Of a DNA stretch of 64,000 nucleotides, positions 7,165-19,037 are shown in pieces. Position numbers and translations under genes: made by a program. The stretch is taken from NCBI RefSeq assembly GCF_027924565.1, contig NZ_AP027041.1:3858748-3922747 (forward strand). The letters run 5' to 3'. Under the pieces are notes generated by a model. The model saw only the letters and a list, made by a program, of their open reading frames with translations. It was not told the origin of the DNA and ran no database searches. The DNA comes from Lysobacter auxotrophicus. GTDB taxonomy: Bacteria > Pseudomonadota > Gammaproteobacteria > Xanthomonadales > Xanthomonadaceae. Numbering within the stretch: position 1 is the stretch's first letter; each line of letters starts with the position of its first letter.

Positions 7165-9864
7165 TCAAACCCCAATCGGGTTCGGCTTCTCGCTATCAAT
7201 CTTGTACTGCTTGATAGCCCGAGCCACGTCCTTCGCGGTCATCTTCCCTTCCGCCGCCAGCGCGGCAATCGCCGCGTGGGCGATGTGGAAGCGGTCCACT
7301 TCGAAGTGGCGGCGCAGGTTTTCGCGGGTGTCGCTGCGGCCGAAGCCGTCGGTGCCCAGCACGGTGTACTTCGTGGGCACGAACTCGCGGATCTGGTTGG
7401 CGAAGGTGCGCACGTAGTCGGTGGCGGCGATCGCCGGGCCCTGGCGGCCTTCCAGCAACTGGGTGACGTACGGCTTGCGCTGTTCGCCTTCCGGATTGAG
7501 GCGGTTCCAGCGCACGGCGTCTTCGCCGTCGCGCGCCAGTTCGGTGAAGCTCGGGCAGGACCAGATGTCGGCGGTGACGCCGAAATCCTTGTCCAGCAGT
7601 TCGGCCGCCGCGATGGCTTCGCGCAGGATGGTGCCGCTGCCCATGAGCTGCACGCGCAGCTCGCCCTTCTTCGCCTTGCCCGCGTCCTTGAGCAGGTACA
7701 TGCCCTTGATGATGCCGTCGGCCGCGCCTTCGGGCATGTCCGGGTGGCTGTAGTTCTCGTTCATCAGGGTGAGGTAGTAGTACTCGTCCTGCTGCTCGGT
7801 GAGCATGCGCTGCATGCCGTGCTGCAGGATCACCGCCACTTCGAAACCGAACGTTGGATCGTAGCTGCGGCAGTTCGGGATGGCGCTGGCCAGCAGGTGG
7901 CTGTGGCCGTCTTCGTGCTGCAGGCCTTCACCGTTCAACGTGGTGCGGCCGGCGGTGGCGCCCAGCAGGAAGCCGCGCGCGCGCATGTCCGCGGCCTGCC
8001 ATGCGCTGTCGCCGATGCGCTGGAAGCCGAACATCGAGTAGTAGATGTAGAACGGCAGCATCGGCAGGTCGTTGGTGCTGTAGCTGGTGGCGGCGGCCAT
8101 CCAGCTGGTGAACGCACCGGCCTCGGTGATGCCCTCTTCCAGCACCTGGCCCGCCGCGTCCTCGCGGTAGTACATCAACTGGTCGCGGTCGACCGGCTTG
8201 TACTTCTGGCCGTGCGGCGCGTAGATGCCGATCTGGCGGAACAGGCCTTCCATGCCGAAGGTGCGCGCCTCGTCGGCGACGATCGGCACGCAGCGCGGGC
8301 CTACCTGCTTGTCGCGCAGGATGATGTTGAGCGACTGCACGAACGACATCGTGGTGCTGATCTCGCGATCGCCGGTGCTCTTGAGCAGGCGGTCGAAGGC
8401 TTCCAGCTTCGGCACTTCCAGCGTCTGGCTGCTCTTGCGGCGACGCTGCGGCAGGTAGCCGCCCAGCGCCTTGCGGCGCTCGTGCATGTATTCGATTTCC
8501 GGCGACTTCTCGCCCGGGTTGAAGAACGGCACCTTGCCATCGGCCAGCTGCGCGTCGGTCACCGGGATGTTGAAGCGGTCGCGGAAGATGCGGACGGCTT
8601 CGTCGTCGAGCTTCTTGGTCTGGTGCGTGGGGTTGAGCGATTCGCCCGCCGCGCCCATGCCGTAACCCTTCACCGTCTTGGCGAGGATCACCGTCGGCAT
8701 GCCCTTGGTGTTCACCGCTTCGTGGTATGCGGCGTAGACCTTGTGCGGGTCGTGGCCGCCGCGGTTGAGGCGCCAGATGTCGTCGTCGGACAGGTTCGCC
8801 ACCAGCTGCGCGGTTTCGGCGTACTTGCCGAAGAAGTTCTCGCGCGTGTACTTGCCGCCGAACGCCTTGCAGTTCTGGTATTCGCCGTCGACGGTTTCCA
8901 TCATCAGCTGGCGCAGCTTGCCGCTGGTGTCGCGCGCCAGGAGCGGATCCCAGTAGCTGCCCCAGATGGTCTTGATGACGTTCCAGCCGGCGCCGCGGAA
9001 CTGGCCTTCCAGTTCCTGGATGATCTTGCCGTTGCCGCGCACCGGGCCGTCCAGGCGCTGCAGGTTGCAATTGATGACGAAGACCAGGTTGTCCAGGCCT
9101 TCGCGACCGGCCACCGAGATGGCGCCGAGCGATTCGGGTTCGTCCGTCTCGCCGTCGCCGAGGAACGCCCACACCTTGCGGTCGGTCTTGGGCAGCAGGC
9201 CGCGGCCTTCCAGGTACTTCCAGTTGCGCGCCTGGTAGATGGCGGCGAGCGGACCCAGGCCCATCGACACCGTCGGCACCTGCCAGTAATCGGGCATCAG
9301 CCACGGGTGCGGGTACGACGAGATGCCGCGGCCGTCGACTTCCATGCGGAAGTTGTCGAGCTGGGACTCGCTGATGCGGCCTTCGAGGAACGAACGGGCG
9401 TAGATGCCCGGCGAGCTGTGGCCCTGCACGCCGATGACGTCGCCCGGATGGTCGCCGTCCGGACCGCGCCAGAAGTGGTTGAAGCCCACGTCATAGAGCG
9501 TGGCGGCCGACGCGAACGACGCGATGTGGCCGCCGAGTTCGCCCGGCTTGCGGTTCGCGCGCACGACCATCGCCAGCGCGTTCCAGCGGATGATGGAGCG
9601 GATGCGCCATTCCATCGCGTGGTCGCCCGGGCTCTTGGCCTCCAGGTGCGCGGGAATGGTGTTGATGTATTCGGTGGTGGGCTGGAACGGCAGGTGCGCG
9701 CCGGCGCGGCGCGTGACCTCGACCATGCCTTCGAGCAGCTGGTGGGCGCGTTCGGCGCCATCGCGCGCGATGACGGCCTGGACGGACTCGATCCACTCGC
9801 GGGTTTCGGTCGGGTCCGGGTCGTTCTGGATCAGGTCGGTGATGACAGCGTGGAGAGACGTCAT
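7165..9864 (-). CDS. aceE: Pyruvate dehydrogenase E1 component, homodimeric type
   Basis: 899 residues, the full length expected for the single-chain E1p. It decarboxylates pyruvate with thiamine diphosphate and passes the acetyl group to lipoyl-E2, linking glycolysis to the citrate cycle. The ThDP motif is clear: GDGETDEPES then NCNLQRLDGP about 30 residues later. GVQGHSSPGIYAR and the EDGHSHLLAS loop are also typical. The gene stands alone here, with its own terminator; aceF and lpd are not in the window. ATG 9864 gives the usual N-terminus (TREWIESVQAVI). No strong ribosome binding site is seen. Confidence 0.98.
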   Translation of the reverse strand: MTSLHAVITDLIQNDPDPTETREWIESVQAVIARDGAERAHQLLEGMVEVTRRAGAHLPFQPTTEYINTIPAHLEAKSPGDHAMEWRIRSIIRWNALAMVVRANRKPGELGGHIASFASAATLYDVGFNHFWRGPDGDHPGDVIGVQGHSSPGIYARSFLEGRISESQLDNFRMEVDGRGISSYPHPWLMPDYWQVPTVSMGLGPLAAIYQARNWKYLEGRGLLPKTDRKVWAFLGDGETDEPESLGAISVAGREGLDNLVFVINCNLQRLDGPVRGNGKIIQELEGQFRGAGWNVIKTIWGSYWDPLLARDTSGKLRQLMMETVDGEYQNCKAFGGKYTRENFFGKYAETAQLVANLSDDDIWRLNRGGHDPHKVYAAYHEAVNTKGMPTVILAKTVKGYGMGAAGESLNPTHQTKKLDDEAVRIFRDRFNIPVTDAQLADGKVPFFNPGEKSPEIEYMHERRKALGGYLPQRRRKSSQTLEVPKLEAFDRLLKSTGDREISTTMSFVQSLNIILRDKQVGPRCVPIVADEARTFGMEGLFRQIGIYAPHGQKYKPVDRDQLMYYREDAAGQVLEEGITEAGAFTSWMAAATSYSTNDLPMLPFYIYYSMFGFQRIGDSAWQAADMRARGFLLGATAGRTTLNGEGLQHEDGHSHLLASAIPNCRSYDPTFGFEVAVILQHGMQRMLTEQQDEYYYLTLMNENYSHPDMPEGAADGIIKGMYLLKDAGKAKKGELRVQLMGSGTILREAIAAAELLDKDFGVTADIWSCPSFTELARDGEDAVRWNRLNPEGEQRKPYVTQLLEGRQGPAIAATDYVRTFANQIREFVPTKYTVLGTDGFGRSDTRENLRRHFEVDRFHIAHAAIAALAAEGKMTAKDVARAIKQYKIDSEKPNPIGV

Positions 9865-10097
9865 GCGTATCGCGGCCCCTATTGGCCGCGCCTCGTGTGG
9901 GGACGGGTTAGAGCATCGATTCTAACAGCCGGACCCGGCTCGCCGGACCCCGCTTCTGGCCCGCTGCGTTGCGACGAAAGGCGAATGGCGGCGCGGGGTT
10001 GCGTACGGGGGCGGATGGGTGGGCGGGCCGGTTTGGGCGCCTGTCCAGGGCGTTGGTGCACGACGATGCGGCACTTCCTTCGGGGCTGCGCCATCAG

Positions 10098-10131
10098 CCC
10101 CTCTCCCACTGGGAGAGGGTTGGGGCGAGGG
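10098..10131. repeat. REP-like element, family C
   Basis: CCCCTCTCCC pairs with GGGAGAGGG around a short loop, followed by TTGGGGCGAGGG. Related copies are near 22.58, 29.64, 29.75 and 43.71 kb. Confidence 0.7.
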
Positions 10132-10158
10132 TCGGGGCGTGCGACTACGCCCGCGTTC

Positions 10159-10268
10159 GCGATGCTCGGCTGTTGTAGCCCGGGTAAGCGAAGCGCACCC
10201 GGGGAACCTCCGCCGAGGCGACCTGAAACCCGGGTGCGCTCCGCTTACCCGGGCTACAACAGCATCGC
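10159..10268. repeat. REPIN: inverted pair of family A REPs
   Basis: Two family A REPs face each other, GTTGTAGCCCGGGT on the left and ACCCGGGCTACAAC on the right. The inverted symmetry extends beyond the REPs: TCGCGATGCT before the left copy matches AGCATCGCGA after the right one, apart from four extra bases (CGGC). The whole can fold as one long hairpin. Confidence 0.8.
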
Positions 10269-10286
10269 GAGTGTCTGGGCTACGGG

Positions 10287-10316
10287 CCTGGGTCCCGGCT
10301 TTCGCCGGGATGACGG
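10287..10316. repeat. REP-like element, family B
   Basis: CCTGGGTCCCGGC and GCCGGGATGACGG flank a TTTC loop. Further copies lie near 22.70, 22.77, 58.89, 58.97, 59.07 and 59.14 kb. Confidence 0.7.
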
Positions 10317-10339
10317 TTGAAGGTCGGGGTGGTTCGCGC

Positions 10340-10678
10340 TTACCGCACCGGCGGAATCGCCGCGCCCAGTACCTGCCGCTGGAAGTCGGCCATCTCCGCA
10401 CGCGTCACGCGGCCGTCGTGGTCCGCGTCCATGTGCTCGAACAGCGCCCGCGCCCCGGCGGCGTGTTCGGCGGCGGTGACCACGCCGTCGCCGTCCAGGT
10501 CCATCGGCATGGGGTCGTCGATGATCGGCGCGGGCGGCGCGACCGGCACGGCCGGCGGCGTTGCCGGATCGGGCGAAACCGCGGCGGCCGGCGGCGTCGG
10601 AGAGCTCGTTTGCGCGGAGATGACGATGGGCACGGCCACAATGGCCATAACGAGCAACGCGCGGATTGCGACCTTCAT
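10340..10678 (-). CDS. Secreted EF-hand protein
   Basis: 112 residues from ATG 10678. A signal peptide (residues 1-22, ending ISAQ) is followed by a Pro/Ala-rich linker. Two EF-hand loops follow, DLDGDGVVTAAE from residue 60 and DADHDGRVTRAE from residue 84, both with the acidic ligands needed to bind calcium. It is exported, so it may sense or buffer calcium in the periplasm. GGGGTGGGG upstream is the only ribosome-binding-like sequence. It is divergent from the TonB receptor gene, 64 bp away, and the two may share a control region. Confidence 0.8.
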   Translation of the reverse strand: MKVAIRALLVMAIVAVPIVISAQTSSPTPPAAAVSPDPATPPAVPVAPPAPIIDDPMPMDLDGDGVVTAAEHAAGARALFEHMDADHDGRVTRAEMADFQRQVLGAAIPPVR

Positions 10679-10742
10679 GACCCCACCCCAGCAGGAAGAA
10701 CGTGTGTGTGCGTGTTCCGGCCGACACCCTAACGGTGCGGCC

Positions 10743-12875
10743 GTGTGCGGAATTTCACGGCGCGCGCGGCGGGGACCGGCCGCAGCGCCCATGGCGCTGG
10801 GCCTGGCGATCGCGGCCGCGCTGTTCCACTCCCCTGCCCCGGCGCAGTCGCGCGAGGCCACCACGCTGGACACCGTCGAAGTGCTCGGCACGCGGCATGC
10901 GTTGTCGGACTTCCCCGGTTCGATCAGCGTCATCGAAGGCGACACGCTGCGCGCGGGCCAGCGGCAGGTGTCGCTGGCCGAATCGCTGGTGCGCGCGCCG
11001 GGCATCACCGTGCTCGATCGCCAGAACTACGCGCAGGACCTGCAGGTGCAGAGCCGCGGCTTCGGCGCGCGATCGACCTTCGGCATCCGCGGGATCAAGC
11101 TCATCGTCGACGGTATTCCGTCGTCGGCGCTGGACGGACAAGGCCAGGCCGCGAGCTTCCCGCTGAGCGCGCTCGACCGCATCCAGGTGCTGCGCGGCCC
11201 GCTCGCACTGCAATACGGCAACGCCGCCGGCGGCGCGATCGTCGGCGAAACCGCGTTCGACGGGCCGCCGGCGGAAATCGAGGGCTGGGTCGGCTCGAAT
11301 GCCAGCGCGCGCGTGGCGGCGGGCTTCGAAGGCGCGAGTCCCGACGAGGCATGGCGCTGGCGTGCGCTCGGCAGCTGGTTCACGACCGACGGCGACCGAC
11401 CGCACAGCGCGGCCGAACGCGCGCAGCTCGACGGCGTCGCGCAATACGCGCCGAACGACCACGCACGGCTCCGCATCGTCGCCGGCGCGCTGAGCCAGCC
11501 TTACACGGACGATCCGCTGGGCCTCACGCGCGAACAATGGGAGCGCGATCCGCACGGCACCGATCCCGTCGCCGAGCAGTTCGACACGCGCAAGAAGATC
11601 GACAACACGCAGCTCGGCGCGCGTTGGGAAGACGCCTATGCGCAAGGTCGCGAATACTGGATCGGCGCCTACGGCGTCACGCGCGACGTCGTGCAGTTCC
11701 TCGCGATTCCGCCCGTCGCGCAGCGCGCGCCGAGCAGTGCCGGTGGCGTGATCGACCTGGGGCGCCGTTCGACGGGGATCGATGCGGGGCATCGCTGGGA
11801 TTTCGCGCGCGGCGCGTTGACGGTGGGCGCGGAAGCGGGCTGGCTGGACGAAGAACGCCGCGGCTACGAGAACTTCGTCGGCGATGAACTCGGCGTGCGC
11901 GGCCGCCTGCGACGCGACGAGGACAACCGCATCCGCAGCACCGAAGCATTCGTGCTCGGCGAGCTGCGCCCGGCGCAGGACTGGACCGTGCTCGGCGCGG
12001 TGCGTCGCGCGAAGCTGCGCTTCGAGTCGGACGATCACTACATCGCGCCCGGCAACGGGGACGACAGCGGCTCGCTGGATTACGGCGAAACGGCGGCGGC
12101 GCTGGGCGTGTCGCGCGCGTTCGGCAATGGCGAGGTGTTCGCCAGTATCGGCCACGGGTTCGAAACGCCGACGGTGACGGAACTCGCGTATCGACCCGAT
12201 GGCAGCGCCGGCTTCAACACCGACCTCGAACCAGCGCAGTTCGATACCGGCGAGATCGGCGCGCGGTGGCGGTTTTCCGCTGGGAAAGCCAGCGTGTCGG
12301 CGTATCGCATCGACGGCGAGGACGAGATCGTGCCGGCCGACAATCGCGGCGGCCGCGCGAGTTTCGCCAACGCCGGAAGCACGCGTCGCGAAGGCGTCGA
12401 GGCCGGTTTCGAAGGCCGTTTCCATCCGCAATGGTCGTACGCGCTCACGGCGAACTGGCTGCGGGCGCGCTTCACCGAACGCTTCTCGTACACCGTGCTC
12501 ACCAGCGGCGTGGAGCGCGTGCAGGTCGTCGAAGCGGGCAACCGCATTCCCGGCATTCCGCGCGCGGACGGCTACGCCGAACTCGCCTGGAACACGCGCG
12601 ACAACCGCACCGTCGCCGCCATCGAAATGCGCGCGAGCGACGGCGTGCCTACGGACGATCGCAATACCGACGCGTCGAACGGCTACGCGACGTTCGCGCT
12701 GCGCATGCAATGGCGCGCGGCGAACAGCGGCTGGTACGGCTTCGCGCGCGTGGACAACGTGTTCGATCGCGACTACGTCGGCTCGGTCATCGTGAACGAG
12801 GGCAACGCACGCTATTTCGAACCGGCGCCGGGCCGCGGCTTCACGTTGGGCTTCGGCTGGAAGGCGGGCGGCTGA
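10743..12875 (+). CDS. TonB-dependent outer-membrane receptor
   Basis: Outer-membrane transporter of about 710 residues. After the signal peptide comes a plug domain (TLDTVEVLGTRH as TonB-box region, SRGFGARSTFGIRGIKLIVDGIP, LDRIQVLRGPLALQYGN), then a 22-strand-type barrel that ends in an aromatic-containing strand (FTLGFGWKAGG). The overall type is that of siderophore or metal receptors, though no ligand can be named. GTG 10743 is taken as start because it supplies the basic n-region (ISRRARR) of the signal peptide; ATG 10791 is the alternative and gives a shorter one. No good ribosome binding site marks either. Confidence 0.85.
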   Translation: MCGISRRARRGPAAAPMALGLAIAAALFHSPAPAQSREATTLDTVEVLGTRHALSDFPGSISVIEGDTLRAGQRQVSLAESLVRAPGITVLDRQNYAQDLQVQSRGFGARSTFGIRGIKLIVDGIPSSALDGQGQAASFPLSALDRIQVLRGPLALQYGNAAGGAIVGETAFDGPPAEIEGWVGSNASARVAAGFEGASPDEAWRWRALGSWFTTDGDRPHSAAERAQLDGVAQYAPNDHARLRIVAGALSQPYTDDPLGLTREQWERDPHGTDPVAEQFDTRKKIDNTQLGARWEDAYAQGREYWIGAYGVTRDVVQFLAIPPVAQRAPSSAGGVIDLGRRSTGIDAGHRWDFARGALTVGAEAGWLDEERRGYENFVGDELGVRGRLRRDEDNRIRSTEAFVLGELRPAQDWTVLGAVRRAKLRFESDDHYIAPGNGDDSGSLDYGETAAALGVSRAFGNGEVFASIGHGFETPTVTELAYRPDGSAGFNTDLEPAQFDTGEIGARWRFSAGKASVSAYRIDGEDEIVPADNRGGRASFANAGSTRREGVEAGFEGRFHPQWSYALTANWLRARFTERFSYTVLTSGVERVQVVEAGNRIPGIPRADGYAELAWNTRDNRTVAAIEMRASDGVPTDDRNTDASNGYATFALRMQWRAANSGWYGFARVDNVFDRDYVGSVIVNEGNARYFEPAPGRGFTLGFGWKAGG

Positions 12876-12946
12876 CCGGCCTCGCGCGGCGACAACGCCC
12901 CGCGCGCTAGCCTGCGCGCGGAGCGTTCGTTGGCCGGGAGGCACCC

Positions 12947-13441
12947 ATGCGCGACCTGCTTGCGGCATGCTGCATCGCGCTGGCGGTGGCGGCGTGCCAC
13001 ACGGCGCCTTCGGCAGGGCCTTCGGACGCGACGCCGGCCGTCGTGACGGACGAGCGCCCCGCCGCGCCCGTCACCGTGACGCGCGGAGAGTTCACGCTGC
13101 CTGCCGACAAGCTCGACGTGTGGAACGCGGTCGGGCAGATCGTCGTGAATGCGCGCGGCGTGGAATACCTCGGGCGCGCGCAGATGCTGGATTTGTATTC
13201 GCTGCGCTATCGGGGCGTGGAGTTCCTGGTGCTTACCAAGGCGATGACCGCGGCCGAAACCGGCAACCGCACGCGAACGCGCGTCACCGCGACGACGATG
13301 GCGGGAAAGCCCATCGACGAAGACGCGACGGCGGAGGTGCTCGGCATGCTCCAGCGCGCGTTGCCGGCGGAAGTCGAGCGCGTGCGCAGGCTGCAGGCGG
13401 CGCCGGCGAAGAAAAAGCCCGCCAAACGCGGCAAGCCTTGA
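12947..13441 (+). CDS. Lipoprotein of unknown function
   Basis: 164 residues with a lipobox, LAVAAC, at the end of a short signal peptide. The body has a predicted mixed fold (FTLPADKLDVWNAVGQIVV, YRGVEFLVLTKAMT) and ends in a Lys/Pro-rich tail (KKKPAKRGKP). GGGAGGC before ATG 12947 is the ribosome binding site. It lies 71 bp behind the TonB receptor gene on the same strand. No known domain was recognised. Confidence 0.75.
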   Translation: MRDLLAACCIALAVAACHTAPSAGPSDATPAVVTDERPAAPVTVTRGEFTLPADKLDVWNAVGQIVVNARGVEYLGRAQMLDLYSLRYRGVEFLVLTKAMTAAETGNRTRTRVTATTMAGKPIDEDATAEVLGMLQRALPAEVERVRRLQAAPAKKKPAKRGKP

Positions 13442-13529
13442 GACGTCCTACGACGCGTGCACGTCGCAACGACTGCCGGCTCACGTTCGACCTTCTAGCC
13501 TGATCGCGTCTTCCATCGAGGAACGCGCC

Positions 13530-13817
13530 ATGAAGCAGCTCACCGACAAGCACAAGGGCGACACGCGCAGCGGCGTCGGCCGCCAGCCGGAACGCGATGA
13601 ACTCGGCCGTCGGCCGACCGAACTGGAGGAAGCCTCGTCGGAGGAAGAAGGCCTGACACGCGTGGAAGGCGTGCCCAACGGCGGCATGAATCCGGAAGTC
13701 GGCGAGCTCGACGCGGACGCGGAAGCCGAGCGCGACCCGGATGCGCAGGACGATCAGGACGACGGCGGCGACAACTCGCTGCCGGGGAAGATGGGCGGTG
13801 GGTTGATGGGGGCGTAA
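13530..13817 (+). CDS. Small acidic hydrophilic protein
   Basis: 95 residues, no hydrophobic segment, and a very acidic, Gly/Asp-rich second half (EEASSEEEGL, DAQDDQDDGGDN). Composition suggests a disordered, soluble cytoplasmic protein, as in many stress-related hydrophilins, but no family was recognised. GAGGAA sits 8 nt before the ATG. A REP pair follows immediately. Confidence 0.65.
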   Translation: MKQLTDKHKGDTRSGVGRQPERDELGRRPTELEEASSEEEGLTRVEGVPNGGMNPEVGELDADAEAERDPDAQDDQDDGGDNSLPGKMGGGLMGA

Positions 13818-13829
13818 GGCCCCACGCCG

Positions 13830-13917
13830 TTGTAGCTCGGGTAAGCGAAGCGCACCCGGGTTCCACCCCACCTCAGTGCAGGCTCCCGGGTGCGCTTCGC
13901 TTACCCGGGCTACACAA
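13830..13917. repeat. REPIN: inverted pair of family A REPs
   Basis: Left arm GTTGTAGCTCGGGTAAGCG, right arm CGCTTACCCGGGCTACA, 40 bp apart. The left stem has one change (CTCGGG for CCCGGG). It separates the convergent acidic-protein and malic enzyme genes and could act as a bidirectional barrier to transcription. Confidence 0.8.
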
Positions 13918-13972
13918 GCTGCGCCGGGATGACGTCGATTTGCGTTCGCCGCCGTTGACCGGCGGCGAAGCC

Positions 13973-16276
<2,304 letters not shown>

Positions 16277-16401
16277 CAGGGCGGAAACCACGGGCGGGCC
16301 GGTGATTCTAGCCGCTTAACGCGGACGCCGAAGACGGCACGGTATGGCGGAAACGCGGCGTGGTGCCCGGATTGCGCCGCGCGAGGGCCGCGAAGGCGGC
16401 C

Positions 16402-17664
16402 TCAAAGGTCCGGCACGTGGCCGTCGGCGACGATCTTGTCCAGCCGGATCCGGTTGGCGAACAGCGAGAACGCGAGCATCCCGGCCAGGCCATTGGCGCG
16501 CGCCACCCACTGCGGCAGCCAGCGCGCAGGCTTCAACACGCCAGCGGCGAACAGCGGCTCGAAGCGCTGCACGTCGGCCAGCGTCATCTTGCCGGCGAAC
16601 AGCCAGCGGCAAAGCTGCAGCTTGCGTTCGCGCAGCGCCCAGCGAAAGAACGTGTGCACGCCGAGCAGGCCGCGCAGGTAGACGATGTCCTTGGTGAACG
16701 CGGTGCCGCCGGTGGTCGGCACGCCGCGGAACACGCGCTGCGCCGAGGCGAAGCTGTCTTCCGGCTTCTGGCCGGAATCGAGGAAATAGCGGAACACCTC
16801 AACGAAATCCGCGCCGTTCAGCGCCATCGCCACCGCTTCGATGCGCAGGCTGATGCGCTTCATGCGGCCAATGTCGATGCTGCCGGTGATCTGCTCGGCG
16901 AACGTCGCCAGGCCTTCCTGCGTGGCCGTGATGCGCGGCGAGGACAGCGCGAGGCTCGGCAACACCGGCTGCTGGCGGCCGTTGAGCGCGGTGAGCGAAT
17001 GCACGAACGCCTCGTGCTGCAGCAGCTGGTGGCGGTCGTAATCGCTGAAGGCGGCGCCGAACCGCAACCGGATGCGCGTGGCGCCGGCGGCAGCCTTGGC
17101 GATGAGGTCGGGGTCGAGCACGACGTCGATCACGCGGCCGTCGAAGTAGTCGTCCAGTTCACGCTGCAGCTGCAATTGCAGCGCCGTGGCGGAAATCGTG
17201 ACGTGTTCGGCCGGCGCCATCAGCTCGTGGTCGAGTTCGTCGGCGATGGAAATGAAATGCCGCGCGGCGTCGCGCGTGGTTGGGCCGTCGCCGGGCAGGC
17301 ATTCGTCGGGGCGGCCGAACAGCTGGATCGAGCGGTCGCCGACGGTCGTCGTGCCGAGGTTCTCGCACAGCGCGGCGGCGATCGACCAGCTGCGCGCGGA
17401 ATCGATCAGGTAGACGCCGAGCGGGTGGGACGGGTCGGCGGCCCGGGCGATCGCGTCGAGTTCCGCGCGCGCCAGGCCGAAGTCGAGCTTCGGATACTCC
17501 GGCTGCGGTAGCTTGACGATGCCGCGGGCGTAATCGGCGAGGAAATGCACCTCCTGCCCGGCCGGCCAGCTCACCAGCGCGAGCAGGCGGATGTCCTTCA
17601 CGGCCTCGACCATGCGCGCATCGAGCGCGGCGTGATGGGCGATGTCGGCGGGCCAGGTGTCCAT
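16402..17664 (-). CDS. QEGLA-motif metallopeptidase-like protein (DUF1704)
   Basis: 420 residues. The family signature QEGLA occurs in TATQEGLATFAEQ, and a zinc-binding HExxxH motif is seen in LQHEAFVH about 40 residues before it. These define the DUF1704 family, often annotated flavohemoglobin expression-modulating QEGLA protein, and related to the eukaryotic MATCAP tyrosine carboxypeptidases. The bacterial substrate is unknown. No signal peptide. Its stop is not coupled to a downstream gene; rsgA lies 13 bp upstream of... the same strand at 17678, so rsgA is transcribed first and the two are probably one operon. Confidence 0.85.
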   Translation of the reverse strand: MDTWPADIAHHAALDARMVEAVKDIRLLALVSWPAGQEVHFLADYARGIVKLPQPEYPKLDFGLARAELDAIARAADPSHPLGVYLIDSARSWSIAAALCENLGTTTVGDRSIQLFGRPDECLPGDGPTTRDAARHFISIADELDHELMAPAEHVTISATALQLQLQRELDDYFDGRVIDVVLDPDLIAKAAAGATRIRLRFGAAFSDYDRHQLLQHEAFVHSLTALNGRQQPVLPSLALSSPRITATQEGLATFAEQITGSIDIGRMKRISLRIEAVAMALNGADFVEVFRYFLDSGQKPEDSFASAQRVFRGVPTTGGTAFTKDIVYLRGLLGVHTFFRWALRERKLQLCRWLFAGKMTLADVQRFEPLFAAGVLKPARWLPQWVARANGLAGMLAFSLFANRIRLDKIVADGHVPDL

Positions 17665-17677
17665 CGCAGGTCAGGCG

Positions 17678-18820
17678 CTAGTGCCGGCCATACTTTTCGT
17701 CCAGCCGCTTGTTCAGCGCCTTGCCCTGCACTTTCTCGTCGGCCTTCTGCGCGCGACGGTTCGCCAGCTTATTTGCCGCGCCGGCCACTTCGTCGCTGAG
17801 CTTGAGGTAGTTGGCGAAGCGCTGCGGATCGAGCTTTCCGGCTTCGATCGCCGCGCGAACGGCGCAGCCGGGCTCCTTGGCGTGCTTGCAGTCGCGGAAG
17901 CGGCACTGCTCGGCCAGCGCCTCGATGTCGCTGAAATTCTCCGCGACGTCTTCCTCGCCGGTGGGCTTGAGCTCGCGCATGCCGGGCGTGTCGATCAGGC
18001 AGGCGCCGGACGGCAGCGGGATCAGCGCGCGATGGGTCGTGGTGTGGCGGCCGCGCGAATCGTGTTCGCGCACCTCGCCGGTCTTCATCTTCTCGATGCC
18101 CAGCAGCGTGTTGGTCAGCGTGGATTTGCCCGCGCCGGAGCTGCCAATCAGCACCGCGGTGCGGCCGGGGCCCAACCATGGGTTGAGCGTGGCGACGCTG
18201 GCCGGATCCTTCGCGTTCACCGCCCGCACGGCCACGCCCTGCGCGGCGAGTTCGACGAGCGTGGCCATGGCCTCGTCCGCGTCGGCGGCGTCGGCCTGGT
18301 CGGCCTTGGTCAGCACGACGACCGGCTCCACGCCGCCGCCGCGAACCAGCAACAGGTAGCGCTCGATGCGGCGCGGGTTGAAATCGGCGTCCAGCCCGCA
18401 GACGACGAACACCGTGTCCACGTTCGCCGCGATCAGCTGCTGCTGGTAGTGCTCGCCGGCCGCGCCGCGCTTGATCGTGCTCCGGCGCGGCAGCAACGCG
18501 ATGGCCTTCTTGCCCTCGATCAGCAGCCAGTCGCCCACGCCGGGACGCTGGTCGATGGTGACGGTGCCCTTGCGATAGCCCGGGGGCCGCTGCCATTCGG
18601 GCAGGGATTCCACCGGGAAACCGGTGTCGGGGCCGTCGGCGACGATGTAGCCGCTGCGATGCTGCTCGATCACGCGCGCCGGCCGGGCCTGCGGATGCGC
18701 GGCCATGAGCTCGCGCCACGAGGTCAGGGGCCCTTCGGCGGCGTCGGACGCGCTCCCCGGCGCCGGCGCGTCCGCGGACAGCGGCCAGCCGATCGCCTGG
18801 AGGGCGTCGAAGGCGGGCAT
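17678..18820 (-). CDS. rsgA: Small ribosomal subunit biogenesis GTPase RsgA
   Basis: 380 residues. RsgA is a circularly permuted GTPase that matures the 30S subunit. The order is as expected: an OB-fold (about 45-125), then LTKAD (G4), the P-loop GSSGAGKSTL, the TTTHR switch I region and DTPGMREL (G3). The C-terminal zinc knuckle has C-x5-C and later H and C ligands (EQCRFRDCKHAKEPGCAV). ATG 18820 is chosen; a TTG at 18823 would add one residue. The QEGLA gene follows 13 bp downstream on the same strand. Confidence 0.95.
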   Translation of the reverse strand: MPAFDALQAIGWPLSADAPAPGSASDAAEGPLTSWRELMAAHPQARPARVIEQHRSGYIVADGPDTGFPVESLPEWQRPPGYRKGTVTIDQRPGVGDWLLIEGKKAIALLPRRSTIKRGAAGEHYQQQLIAANVDTVFVVCGLDADFNPRRIERYLLLVRGGGVEPVVVLTKADQADAADADEAMATLVELAAQGVAVRAVNAKDPASVATLNPWLGPGRTAVLIGSSGAGKSTLTNTLLGIEKMKTGEVREHDSRGRHTTTHRALIPLPSGACLIDTPGMRELKPTGEEDVAENFSDIEALAEQCRFRDCKHAKEPGCAVRAAIEAGKLDPQRFANYLKLSDEVAGAANKLANRRAQKADEKVQGKALNKRLDEKYGRH

Positions 18821-19037
18821 CAAGGACAGCGGAAGGTCGGGGCCATGGGCCGGGATTCTAGTGCGGCGCGCTGCCGGTTGGGTGCGCGGACGCCCCGCGG
18901 CGTGAAGCGCGTTGGAGGTTTCGAAGGAGATCGCCGCCGCAGCGATCGTTTTGGATGCCTCGATTCGTCGGCCATTCCCCTGTCACGGGGCGCGGATTCG
19001 GCTAGTCTGGCCCTCCGACCCCCCATTTCCCGCAGCA

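Noticed and set aside
7020-7165. Attachment site or tRNA at the island's right edge
   Set aside because: No tRNA cloverleaf and no direct repeat with the left edge were seen; only the aceE terminator is there.
7276-10320. Plus-strand open frame of about 1000 codons opposite aceE
   Set aside because: It is the reverse complement of a certain aceE gene. The composition is Val/Ala/Arg/His-rich, no domain is seen and there is no ribosome binding site. GC-rich codon use keeps the opposite frame open.
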